Shown here one piece after another: positions 1 to 6,277 of a DNA stretch of 9,395 nucleotides (within the stretch, counting starts at the first letter, position 1; the number at the start of each line of letters is the position of its first letter). Origin of the DNA: Desulfobacterales bacterium (lineage in GTDB: Bacteria > Desulfobacterota > Desulfobacteria > Desulfobacterales > JAUCGF01). The position numbers were made by a program, and so were the translations under genes. The notes under the pieces were generated by a model that saw only the letters and a program-made list of their open reading frames with translations, was not told the origin of the DNA and made no database searches. The DNA lies in the NCBI GenBank assembly GCA_029940345.1, contig JAOZRC010000167.1, positions 1 to 9,395 on the forward strand, given 5' to 3'.

Positions 1-27
1 ACATAATCACAACCGTGCGTGAGGGTG

Positions 28-52
28 TAGCGCGGGAAGCTGTCCCGCGTTA
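28..52. repeat. Short GC-rich hairpin downstream of the MBL hydrolase gene
   Basis: The arms TAGCGCGGGA and TCCCGCGTTA pair around the loop AGCTG. They form a 10-bp stem with one G-U pair when read on the plus strand. No T-run follows in either direction, so a classical Rho-independent terminator is not supported. The sequence resembles the hairpin at 9268-9290 (shared pattern TGTA-GCGG-AAGCTG-CCGC), which suggests a dispersed REP-like palindrome. It lies downstream of the leftward MBL gene. Nothing else in 1-85 looks coding. Confidence 0.5.
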
Positions 53-85
53 GCTTACATGTAGGGGCGTGAACGGTTACGATAA

Positions 86-103
86 GACTTTTCAAACAGG
101 TTC
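86..103. repeat. Solitary terminal inverted repeat of an IS5/MITE-like element
   Basis: The sequence GACTTTTCAAACAGGTTC differs from the right tip of the 4879-5038 element (GACTTTCCAAACAGGCTC) at only two positions. As in that copy, it is followed by TAA. The rest of the element would extend toward position 1 and beyond the window, so only one end is visible. The final TAG codon of the leftward MBL gene (103-105) spans the junction: its G comes from the tip of the repeat. Confidence 0.55.
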
Positions 104-744
104 TAAGCCGCAGACCATAGCACATCGCCATACATGTTGGGATCACGGGGTTTGGCCGAAAAGAGTTCAAAGGCTTTTCTTTCTTTCCCGATACCAGTGC
201 TTTCACCATGGCCGGGAAACACCCGGGTGTCATCAGGCAGTGTAAAAAGCTTATCTGTAAGGGATTGAATGATCTGTCGAAACGCATCTGCCGACCCTGT
301 TTTGCCCGGACCATCGGGAAAAAGGGTGTCACCCGCCAGTAAGAGAGCGCCGGTATGGAAACACAGGCTTCCGCCAGTATGTCCCGGCGTGTGCAAGACA
401 GACAGTTCCACATTGCCAAATTCAACCACATCATTATCCTGGAGCAACCATTCGGGGGACAGACCCAGGTTATCCGCATCCGAAGCGTTGACGCCGATGG
501 GAACTTTTAACGCTGTTTTTAATACGGCCAAAGCGCCGGTGTGATCCGCATGATTGTGTGTGAGCAGAATATATTTGGGATTGGCACTTTCAAGTCGTTC
601 CAAAATTCGTTCCGCTTCACCGGGTGCATCAATCACAACCGCATCACCTGTGTGTTGACAAATCAAAATATACGCATTTGTGCCAAAAGCCCCTAAGCTG
701 AGTCTCTCAATTCGGACAGTGTCATTTTCAACGACAATTGCCAT
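103..744 (-). CDS. MBL-fold metallo-hydrolase (glyoxalase II-like)
   Basis: This is a 213-residue metallo-beta-lactamase-fold hydrolase of the glyoxalase II/YcbL-like type. The full set of dinuclear metal ligands is visible: the HNHADH motif (H63, H65, D67, H68), H122 in TPGHTGGS, D139 in LAGDTLF and H189 in FPGHG. In this family these residues bind two zinc or iron ions that activate water to hydrolyse thioesters such as S-lactoylglutathione. The true substrate cannot be read from the sequence. The length matches short glyoxalase II-like proteins that lack the C-terminal helical substrate domain. I chose the ATG at 744 because GGGAGGA lies 8 bases upstream; an in-frame ATG at 783 would add 13 residues and lacks such a site. 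No signal peptide or membrane segment is seen, so it is probably cytoplasmic. It lies downstream of the VOC/TerB-like gene on the same strand with about a 100-base gap, so co-transcription is possible. Its stop codon abuts a mobile-repeat end. Confidence 0.88.
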   Translation of the reverse strand: MAIVVENDTVRIERLSLGAFGTNAYILICQHTGDAVVIDAPGEAERILERLESANPKYILLTHNHADHTGALAVLKTALKVPIGVNASDADNLGLSPEWLLQDNDVVEFGNVELSVLHTPGHTGGSLCFHTGALLLAGDTLFPDGPGKTGSADAFRQIIQSLTDKLFTLPDDTRVFPGHGESTGIGKERKAFELFSAKPRDPNMYGDVLWSAA

Positions 745-842
745 GGCAGTCCTCCCTGTTACACCCTCTCTTTTTGGTGGCATTTGTCAGGTTTCGGGTG
801 TCAGGAAGTTTTGCCAAACACCGAAACCTGAACACCGCGACC

Positions 843-1610
843 TTAAATTTCAAGCCCTTTCTGGATTAGGTTCAGAACAACAATTTCACGGCGTTCCATA
901 TCTTTTTGGTAGCCTTCGATATTTTTATCCGCACCCGCCAGCTTGGTAGCCGTATTAAGCGCCAGTTTACGTTGTTCCGCACTTAATTTTTCGTTGGCAC
1001 ATTTAATGATCCAGTCAATTTCAAAATTTTGAAAGGCGACCGGTTCGGACGATTTTTTGTTGAATGCCTTGAAGACCTTGGTTTCGAGTGCTTTGAAATC
1101 CTTATCCTTGAAAATATCCATTGCTTCAACTTCATACCAAATCATGCGCATTTCATCCACACTGTAGTTTTCATCCGCAATAATGACGGCAACCTGGAGA
1201 GCGATAAACACCTCGGCAGGGTCTTCCAATGGTGGCAGTGCGAAGGCGTCAGGGTCATTTTCCCAGATTCCGAATACGTTGTTTTCCGTATCCTGGCACA
1301 CAGCAAAGTAGCCGACCCCGGTCACCGGCATTTTAGGAACAATGACCGCACCCTTGAGGCTCTCTGCTTTGGCGACATATTCATCCACAGAATCAACTTC
1401 AACGTAATTGGTTATGGGTTGGCTCGGATCCTGTCGCTGCATCAGGCCCCCCTCCAGACCTTTTTCACCTTTGGCATCCGTTGTGCTAATCATCCAATAA
1501 TCCATCGGGCCGTCATGCTTTTCAATTTTCCAATCAAAGAGTTGCGTGTAAAACTCTTTGGCTCTTTCAATATCATCCGCGGGAATTTCAAAATGTACGA
1601 TTGTTGCCAT
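843..1610 (-). CDS. VOC (glyoxalase/bleomycin-resistance) domain fused to a TerB-like helical domain
   Basis: This is a 255-residue protein in two parts. Residues 1-120 are a VOC-superfamily domain: the start HFEIPADDIERAKEFYTQLF, the VEVDSVDEYVAKAESLKGAV segment, and the ending FGIWENDP. H6, E71 and E117 are plausible metal or active-site positions. Residues 130-255 are helical and recall TerB-like domains, with two half-repeats each carrying an acidic ADx signature (AVIIADENYSVDEM near 141-154; KLAGADKNIEG near 223-233) and a closing helix, VVLNLIQKGLEI. VOC is confident; TerB-like is my inference from pattern. VOC proteins bind or transform small molecules, and TerB-like domains occur in stress and tellurite-resistance networks, but the role here is unknown. 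The ATG at 1610 has GGAGGG 5 bases upstream. A TATAAT sits at 1629-1634, which argues against the in-frame ATG at 1685. Cytoplasmic; no signal peptide. Confidence 0.82.
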   Translation of the reverse strand: MATIVHFEIPADDIERAKEFYTQLFDWKIEKHDGPMDYWMISTTDAKGEKGLEGGLMQRQDPSQPITNYVEVDSVDEYVAKAESLKGAVIVPKMPVTGVGYFAVCQDTENNVFGIWENDPDAFALPPLEDPAEVFIALQVAVIIADENYSVDEMRMIWYEVEAMDIFKDKDFKALETKVFKAFNKKSSEPVAFQNFEIDWIIKCANEKLSAEQRKLALNTATKLAGADKNIEGYQKDMERREIVVLNLIQKGLEI

Positions 1611-1628
1611 TTTACCCTCCTTGTTTTG

Positions 1629-1634
1629 ATTATA
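1629..1634 (-). promoter_or_regulatory. Candidate -10 element for the VOC/TerB-like gene
   Basis: The minus strand reads TATAAT, a perfect sigma-70-type -10 hexamer, 18 bases upstream of the ATG at 1610. A start site about 7 bases beyond it would give a very short leader that still contains the GGAGGG ribosome site. The -35 position holds only a weak T-rich match, so this is a motif-based guess. Confidence 0.4.
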
Positions 1635-1792
1635 TGGTATTATTAAGCTGCTAAAACACGTCTGAATGAAAGTTTTTCTTAGCATTTATTTGGCAATCGG
1701 TAAATGAAAATTCAGGAGCGCATCAGAAAAACATTTGAACAAAACCGGTTTTTCTTGAAAATTAAAACAATACACGCTAAAGAATAGTTGAA

Positions 1793-2134
1793 ATGAGAGC
1801 AATGACCTTAAAAACTAAAAATCAGGTTCCCCCATTTCTTTATCCGCTTTTCTGGGACTTTGCACCGGAGGATATTGATATTATGGAGCATTCCGATACA
1901 ATTATGGATCGGATTATGGAACGGGGTGCCTGGGATGCCATGCTCTGGTTGAAAAAAGCATATACATCTGAGCAAATCGTATCCTATTTAAAAAAGAGAG
2001 GCAAACGCGTTCTGCCTCTTCGAGAACTCAACTACTGGGCCCTGATTAGCGGAGTGTCTCCAGAGGAAAAAAACAGATGGTTGGAAGATGCAGAGAGTGG
2101 CATTGATCATTGGAGAAAACGGTGTGCATCTTGA
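1793..2134 (+). CDS. DUF6922-like antitoxin partner of an AbiEii-type toxin
   Basis: This is a 113-residue soluble protein. It has the look of small helical proteins placed just before AbiEii/AbiGii nucleotidyltransferases (DUF6922-like): PLFWDFAPEDIDIMEHSDTI near 18-37, MDRIMERGAWDAMLWLKKAY near 38-57, and LPLRELNYWALISG near 74-87. In such pairs it is presumed to neutralise the toxin and perhaps bind the operon promoter. That role is inferred from family and position and is not shown by a catalytic motif. The next gene starts inside its last codons. Start choice is uncertain: ATG codons at 1793 and 1802 both lack a strong ribosome site, though GAGAG lies just before 1802. A loose promoter (TTGAAA at 1755-1760, TAAAGA at 1778-1783, 17-base spacer) may serve the pair. 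The upstream spacer 1611-1792 holds no gene. Confidence 0.7.
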   Translation: MRAMTLKTKNQVPPFLYPLFWDFAPEDIDIMEHSDTIMDRIMERGAWDAMLWLKKAYTSEQIVSYLKKRGKRVLPLRELNYWALISGVSPEEKNRWLEDAESGIDHWRKRCAS

Positions 2135-2750
2135 CATACTAAACGAAAGCCAAAAAAAAGTCTTGTCGCAGCTTGCATACGCTTTGGCCGGTACGGAATT
2201 TTATATGGCAGGCGGAACCGCCCTTGCGCTTCATATTGGCCACAGGTTATCAATTGATTTTGACTGGTTTATTACAACATTTGAAAATCCTGAAAAATTA
2301 TTTCAAAGGCTGGAGGACTGCGGAATAGTTTTTGATATTAAATCCGTGGACATAGGAACCGTCTACATGGAGATTGATACGGTTCAAGTAAGCTTTATTG
2401 GGTATAAGTATCCGATGCTTCATCCGCCGATGATGCTTCCGCACGAAGGTGTAAAATTGGCCGGAACAGATGATATCGCTTGTATGAAGCTATCAGCTAT
2501 TGCTTCAAGGGGTTCCCGAAAAGATTTTATTGATTTGTATTTTCTAATTAATTTTTTTCGCTCACTTGAAGACTATTTGAAATTGTATATGCAAAAATAT
2601 CAAAATCGGGATGTCGGCCATGTGATTCGCAGTCTTGTCTATTTCCAAGATGCGGAGGCGGAACCTGAAACTATCATATTAAAACCTTTCGATTGGCAAG
2701 ATATGAAAGCAAATTTGGAAAAATGGGTAAAATGTTTAAACGTTTTATAA
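2124..2750 (+). CDS. AbiEii/AbiGii-family nucleotidyltransferase toxin
   Basis: This is a 208-residue protein of the AbiEii/AbiGii (DUF1814) nucleotidyltransferase toxin family. The signature block is clear: AGGTALALHIGHRLSIDFDWF around residues 29-49, with GGT at the nucleotide loop and D45 and D47 as the likely metal-binding acids. A later basic/acidic motif, ASRGSRKDFIDLYFL (127-141), is typical of the family. Members act with a small partner as toxin-antitoxin or abortive-infection modules; known ones transfer nucleotides to RNA or use GTP. The target here is unknown. I prefer the GTG at 2124: GGAGA lies 7 bases upstream and the product then begins VHLDIL, like typical family N-termini. 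An ATG at 2088 would add 12 residues encoded within the antitoxin frame. The resulting 11-base overlap with the antitoxin suggests translational coupling. The TAA stop at 2748 lies at the tip of a repeat element. Confidence 0.83.
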   Translation: MHLDILNESQKKVLSQLAYALAGTEFYMAGGTALALHIGHRLSIDFDWFITTFENPEKLFQRLEDCGIVFDIKSVDIGTVYMEIDTVQVSFIGYKYPMLHPPMMLPHEGVKLAGTDDIACMKLSAIASRGSRKDFIDLYFLINFFRSLEDYLKLYMQKYQNRDVGHVIRSLVYFQDAEAEPETIILKPFDWQDMKANLEKWVKCLNVL

Positions 2751-2916
2751 GGGTCACGGCAACAAATGATTCCACCAGATTGCGCCGGATTTTGGTCCGT
2801 CTACAAGGCACATCCGCCGGTGCATATCGGGATATGTGCCGGTGGATGTAACGCAGTAGACGGGCCAAAAGACAAATAAGCGATAGAATTATTTTTTGCC
2901 GGGGCCCTGACCTTTA
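2748..2916. repeat. Palindromic repeat element with a long RNA-type hairpin
   Basis: This gene-free stretch holds a strong hairpin. The outer stem, 2790-2804 with 2856-2870, is 15 bp with one U-G pair. After a small internal loop, the inner stem (2810-2827 with 2832-2849) continues to the tetraloop CGGG. All three inner mismatches and the one outer mismatch become G-U pairs on the plus strand but A-C clashes on the minus strand, which suggests selection or origin as plus-strand RNA. Weaker outer ends match in inverted orientation: TAAGGGTCA (2748-2756) and TGACCTTTA (2908-2916). Together they outline a possible 169-bp transposase-free element between the toxin and the CoA-transferase genes. 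No clear target-site duplication is seen. Confidence 0.6.
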
Positions 2917-2923
2917 ATATATT
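2896..2923 (+). promoter_or_regulatory. Candidate sigma-70 promoter for the CoA-hydrolase/transferase gene
   Basis: TTGCCG (2896-2901) and TATATT (2918-2923) match 4 and 5 of 6 consensus positions, with a 16-base spacer. The -10 lies 53 bases upstream of the ATG at 2977. The -35 falls inside the right end of the neighbouring repeat element, so the repeat may supply part of the promoter. Motif-based only. Confidence 0.35.
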
Positions 2924-2976
2924 AATTCTCATTCAACTTCAAACTGAAGATACTTTAAACACAAAAGAGGATAATT

Positions 2977-4851
2977 ATGGCTACCGCCGATTATTGGGCA
3001 GACGGGTATGTGGAGAAAAGAAAAACCGCTCGTGAGGCGCTTCACTTAATTAAACCGGGACAACGGGTGTTTATCGGTTCGGCCTGCGGGGAACCTCAAC
3101 ATCTCGTGCGCGAGCTTGCGAATTTGGCTATACGTTTTAGTGATATAGAAATTGTACGTCTGTTATGCCTTGAAACCACACCGCTCACATTAATTGCCAA
3201 CAAAAGTAAAGAACAAAACTTAACGATTCGCTCATTTTACCTGGGATCCGCCAGTGCTGAAAGAATTGCCCGCAATCAACGTTTTATTACGCCAATGAAT
3301 CTTTCGGCGGTTCCCCGTTTGTTTAAAAGCCGCCAACTGCCCATCCATGTCGCCCTGATTCAAGTGTGTCCGCCGGATGATTTTGGCTGGCTAAGTCTCG
3401 GTGTTTCCGTTGATATCACTTTGGCGGCGGCGATGTCCGCCGATCTGGTGATTGTCCAGGTCAACCCTCAAATGCCTAAAGTGCATGGCCGCAGTTTTAT
3501 CCACGTCAATGATGTGGATGTCATTGTGGAATATGACGAAGAAATTCTTACGGTTCTGGAACCCCCGGAATTTGAGGCCGCTAACACCATCGGCAAACTC
3601 ATCGCCCGCTTGATTGATGATGGTTCGACCATTCATATCAGCCCCGGTGCAACGCCCCAGGCCACTCTTTTAGCGCTTAGCGATAAAAAAGATTTGGGGA
3701 TTCACACTGAATACCTGACTGACGGTATTATGCGGCTGGTTTCCATGGGCGTGATCAACAATCGAAAAAAAGGTTACAACGAAGGGCGTTTGGTGGCCAG
3801 CAGCGCCATAGGAGGACAAAACCTCTACGAATTTATTAATGACAACCCAGCCATTGATTTTCAACCGTCCGAGTATGTGAATGATCCGGCGATTATCGCC
3901 AGGCATAATAAAATGGTTGCTTTAAGCGTGCCTCTGGCCATGGATTTAACGGGCCAGGTTGCCGCTGACGCCTTACCCTATAACCATTTTGCCGGCGTCA
4001 CCGGTATGGCCGATTTTGCCAGGGGGGCGGTTATGTCCGAAGGTGGCAAGTCAATTCTGATGCTCTGTTCCACCTCCAGGGATGGTAAAAAAAGCCGTAT
4101 CTTACCATGCCTGGAAAACACCGCTGTGGTCTTGCCCCGGGGTGATGTCCACTATGTGGTTACTGAGTATGGTGCGTTTAACCTGTTTGGCAAAAGCTTG
4201 CAGGAACGCGCTATGGGGATGATCAGTATTGCGCATCCCGATTTCCGTGATCAGTTGTTTAATGACGCCAAAACTATGGGATTGTTAGCTTCAACCGTGA
4301 CATTAAATGAATCGATCCACGGTGTTTATCCGCTTGCCCTTGAGGAATCCCGTATGATTGATGGCGAGAAAGTCACCATTCGTCCCGCCAAGCCGGTGGA
4401 TGTCAGAAGAATCCAGGAACACCTTTACAATCTTGACAGTAATGATGTGATTTCCCGTTTTTTTCATGAAAGAACCAGTTTTATGCAGGAAGAAGCCAAA
4501 GCGGTCTCTCAAATCGACTATGTGGACAATTTGACCATCATTGCACTTGTGGGCGAATTCGGATTCGGACAGGTAGTCGGGGTGGGTGAATATCTGCTTG
4601 AGCCTTCAATCAATATGGCGGAAGTGGCTTTTTCCGTCAGCAAGAATTTTCAGGGCAAAAAATTGGGAAGAATTCTAATCCAAAAATTGGCCCTGGCGGC
4701 GCGTGAAAACGGAATTTCAGGTTTGATCGCCTATACTTCGCCTAGCAACAGGGGCATGATCAACCTATTCAAAACCCTGCCGTATAAAACCAAAACAATG
4801 TATGATAGCGATATGCTGGAAATGAAATGCCGCTTTGACGAACCTGTATAA
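2977..4851 (+). CDS. Acetyl-CoA hydrolase/transferase fused to a GNAT acetyltransferase domain
   Basis: This is a 624-residue, two-domain cytoplasmic enzyme. Residues 1 to about 440 are an acetyl-CoA hydrolase/transferase (class I CoA-transferase, 4-hydroxybutyrate CoA-transferase-like). The GIHTEYLTDG motif places the probable catalytic glutamate at E245, which in this family forms a glutamyl-CoA thioester. HFAGVTGMADFARGA (337-351) and VVTEYGAFNLFGKSLQERA (394-412) are also typical. Residues from about 465 to 615 are a GNAT domain, with the acetyl-CoA-binding motif FQGKKLGRIL (558-567) and the helix-strand ending ISGLIAYTSPSNRGMINLFK. This domain pairing recurs as a known family; the GNAT substrate is unknown. 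The first half probably moves CoA between acyl-CoAs and carboxylates such as acetate. ATG 2977 has AAGAGG 6 bases upstream. The gene stands alone, with a repeat element on each side. Confidence 0.9.
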   Translation: MATADYWADGYVEKRKTAREALHLIKPGQRVFIGSACGEPQHLVRELANLAIRFSDIEIVRLLCLETTPLTLIANKSKEQNLTIRSFYLGSASAERIARNQRFITPMNLSAVPRLFKSRQLPIHVALIQVCPPDDFGWLSLGVSVDITLAAAMSADLVIVQVNPQMPKVHGRSFIHVNDVDVIVEYDEEILTVLEPPEFEAANTIGKLIARLIDDGSTIHISPGATPQATLLALSDKKDLGIHTEYLTDGIMRLVSMGVINNRKKGYNEGRLVASSAIGGQNLYEFINDNPAIDFQPSEYVNDPAIIARHNKMVALSVPLAMDLTGQVAADALPYNHFAGVTGMADFARGAVMSEGGKSILMLCSTSRDGKKSRILPCLENTAVVLPRGDVHYVVTEYGAFNLFGKSLQERAMGMISIAHPDFRDQLFNDAKTMGLLASTVTLNESIHGVYPLALEESRMIDGEKVTIRPAKPVDVRRIQEHLYNLDSNDVISRFFHERTSFMQEEAKAVSQIDYVDNLTIIALVGEFGFGQVVGVGEYLLEPSINMAEVAFSVSKNFQGKKLGRILIQKLALAARENGISGLIAYTSPSNRGMINLFKTLPYKTKTMYDSDMLEMKCRFDEPV

Positions 4852-4878
4852 TTTACCGGGATAAATGTACGGGTCTAA

Positions 4879-5038
4879 GAGCCTGTTTGAAAAGTCTTAA
4901 ATCGGCTGCAAAAGCGTGAGAGCGGTTCTGATTTCCGCAAATTTCATGGCAATAGGCTGGCTATTCCCTTAAAATTTGCGAAAATCAGCCCTCGCTCTCA
5001 CACTTTTTCGTTTCGATCACGACTTTCCAAACAGGCTC
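4879..5038. mobile_element. 160-bp MITE-like palindrome with IS5-type ends
   Basis: The terminal inverted repeats are GAGCCTGTTTGAAAAGTC on the left and GACTTTCCAAACAGGCTC on the right, with one mismatch. Direct TAA copies flank it (4876-4878 and 5039-5041), within a longer matching TCTAAG. A TNA duplication and GAGCC ends suggest mobilisation by an IS5-family (IS1031-like) transposase; this is from memory of the family. The two arms match along most of their length and meet at AATAG-GCTGG-CTATT, so the element can fold into one long imperfect hairpin. There is no coding capacity. It begins 27 bases after the CoA-transferase stop and ends 22 bases before the ATP-grasp start. Confidence 0.72.
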
Positions 5039-5060
5039 TAAGCGTTCAATGGTTTTCTAA

Positions 5061-5903
5061 ATGATATTATCTTTTCATCCCTGCTTTGAGGCGGATCTGA
5101 ATCGGCTTTGCGCCGGACGCCAGCCGGACCGTTATGATCGGAAGGCCATTCAGGCGGCTCACGCCGTCATTCTGCCCCAAGGCTGTAATTACGCTTTATA
5201 TTCACTGGCGCGAACCCATTGCAAACATATTTTTCCCAATTGGGACGCCCGGTTTGAGTATCCCGGTAAAATAGGTCAGATTCGTTTATTTCGTAAAATC
5301 GGCGTTGTTCATCCACAATCCTATCTTTTTAAAGATATTCGTTCTTATCATCTATGCAAGGGGAATTTGAAGTTTCAAGAGATCGAACCCTATCCGTTTG
5401 TTTTTAAATTAAATCTCGGCGGGGAGGGAGCAGCGGTTTTTATGATCGGATCAGACGCTGTTTTTAAAGAAAAAATCCAACTGGCCATTAAGCAAGAGCA
5501 AAATGGATGGCCTGGTTTTTTAATTCAGAAATATATCCCTTCACGCAGTCGTTCATTACGGGTTTGTGTCATCGGAGGGCGCTATTTCGCTTACTGGCGT
5601 ATTCAGAAAAACAAGAAACAATTCGGTACAAGTCTGGCACAAGGTGCGATGATTGATGCCGATTCCGACCCACAGCTTCGGGATGCAGGAGTCAAAGCGA
5701 CCCAAGCATTTTGTCGCCTGACAGGGATTGATCTGGCCGGGTTTGATTTTCTTTTTGCAGCGCAGGAAGAGAACCCGCAGCCGCTTTTTTTAGAAATAAA
5801 CTATTTTTTTGGCCGCAAAGGGCTGGGAGGCTCGCAAGCGTTTTACGCGATTCTGGAAGAGGAGATTCAGGCTTGGATTAACAGGCTGCCGACAACTACT
5901 TGA
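5061..5903 (+). CDS. ATP-grasp family protein (RimK/glutathione synthetase-like ligase)
   Basis: This is a 280-residue ATP-grasp protein. Visible signatures in order: PYPFVFKLNLGGEGAAVF (111-127), with K116 and a glycine-rich loop for ATP; FLIQKYIPSRSRSLRVCVIGG (153-173), with basic residues that contact phosphates; GIDLAGFDFLF (222-232); and PLFLEINYFFGRKG (241-254), with E245 and N247 as the usual Mg-ATP ligands. Family members form amide bonds through an acyl-phosphate, for example by adding amino acids to peptides or proteins. No substrate can be assigned here. The N-terminus ILSFHPCFEADLNRLCAGRQP looks like a genuine pre-ATP-grasp region, so the gene seems complete. There is no ribosome-binding site before the ATG at 5061, and the mobile repeat ends just 22 bases upstream, so its original leader may have been displaced. 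No signal peptide. An 8-bp hairpin spans its stop codon. Confidence 0.83.
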   Translation: MILSFHPCFEADLNRLCAGRQPDRYDRKAIQAAHAVILPQGCNYALYSLARTHCKHIFPNWDARFEYPGKIGQIRLFRKIGVVHPQSYLFKDIRSYHLCKGNLKFQEIEPYPFVFKLNLGGEGAAVFMIGSDAVFKEKIQLAIKQEQNGWPGFLIQKYIPSRSRSLRVCVIGGRYFAYWRIQKNKKQFGTSLAQGAMIDADSDPQLRDAGVKATQAFCRLTGIDLAGFDFLFAAQEENPQPLFLEINYFFGRKGLGGSQAFYAILEEEIQAWINRLPTTT

Positions 5904-5918
5904 AAAAAGAGGCAGCCT
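5883..5918 (+). terminator. Weak terminator-like hairpin at the end of the ATP-grasp gene
   Basis: AGGCTGCC (5883-5890) pairs perfectly with GGCAGCCT (5911-5918) around a 20-base loop that contains the TGA stop codon (5901-5903). The stem is GC-rich, but no T-run follows. It may slow or protect the 3' end of the transcript; it is not a classical intrinsic terminator. Confidence 0.3.
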
Positions 5919-5934
5919 AAACATTATCGTGTCC

Positions 5935-6089
5935 TATTCAAATTCAATGGTGATCGTAACTATGGAGTGCGAAAGTTAAGTGGAGCGGACGGTCTTTCGC
6001 AGATATCGCCCGCTGTTCCAAGCCTTCGGACACATGCGAAAACACAATTTTCGCACTCTGGATCTGCATTTAGCCATAGTTTTTGAATA
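5935..6089. repeat. Imperfect inverted-repeat element (about 155 bp)
   Basis: Matching arms are nested in the correct order: TATTCAAA (5935-5942) with TTTGAATA (6082-6089); AACTATGG (5958-5965) with CCATAGTT (6074-6081); and AGTGCGAAA (5966-5974) with TTTCGCACT (6049-6057). TTTCGCA (5995-6001) and TGCGAAA (6035-6041) also pair within the core. No reading frame or transposase is present and no clean target duplication is visible. It probably represents a degenerate MITE or REP cluster. It abuts the next element at 6099. Confidence 0.5.
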
Positions 6090-6098
6090 AGATACACA

Positions 6099-6277
6099 GG
6101 CATCCTTCATAAGACAGCTAAAGTAGTTAACACTTTTTTGATCTGTTCAGCCACAAAATTTTGTAGGGTGGGCAGAGTGTAACGGAACCCACCATTTATG
6201 GCAATTCGGTGCGGTGGGTTCCGTTACACTCTGCCCACCCTACATTAAAAAGTGTAAACCGACAAATGAAGGATGCC
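6099..6277. mobile_element. 179-bp MITE with 12-bp TIRs and an 8-bp target duplication
   Basis: The ends are GGCATCCTTCAT (6099-6110) and ATGAAGGATGCC (6266-6277), a perfect 12-bp terminal inverted repeat. Immediately outside both ends is the same octamer GATACACA (6091-6098 and 6278-6285), the expected footprint of a transposition event with 8-bp target duplication. A second pair of arms, ACACTTTTT (6130-6138) and AAAAAGTGT (6247-6255), lies further in. There is no transposase, so the element would need one supplied elsewhere. The centre is a 32-bp perfect palindrome (separate entry). It lies 36 bases before the HNH start codon. Confidence 0.8.
6162..6244. repeat. Perfect 32-bp inverted repeat (TAGGGTGGGC-type) inside the MITE
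   Basis: The arm 6162-6193 is the exact reverse complement of 6213-6244, separated by a 19-base loop. The arms begin TGTAGGGTGGGC and include CGGAACCCACC at the inner edge. Palindromes with a TAGGGTGGGC core are common dispersed intergenic repeats in several bacterial groups. Perfect arms suggest a recent origin or gene-conversion between the arms. In RNA it would be a very stable hairpin and could block read-through from upstream into the HNH gene. Confidence 0.85.

Noticed and set aside
1029..1646. Plus-strand open frame of 205 codons
   Set aside because: It lies opposite the VOC/TerB-like gene, has no recognisable domain and no ribosome site.
1611..1685. In-frame upstream ATG at 1685 that would add 25 residues to the VOC/TerB-like protein
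   Set aside because: The extra residues do not look like part of a VOC domain, a perfect TATAAT lies inside this stretch, and the ATG at 1610 has a strong ribosome site and matches family N-termini.
2674..2868. Minus-strand open frame of 64 codons across the toxin end and the hairpin
   Set aside because: It runs through the palindromic repeat, so its residues are explained by the repeat; no ribosome site or domain is seen.
6099..6277. Defence island around the HNH gene and AbiE-like pair
   Set aside because: The two are separated by metabolic genes and repeats, with no restriction, modification, integrase or other defence gene nearby.
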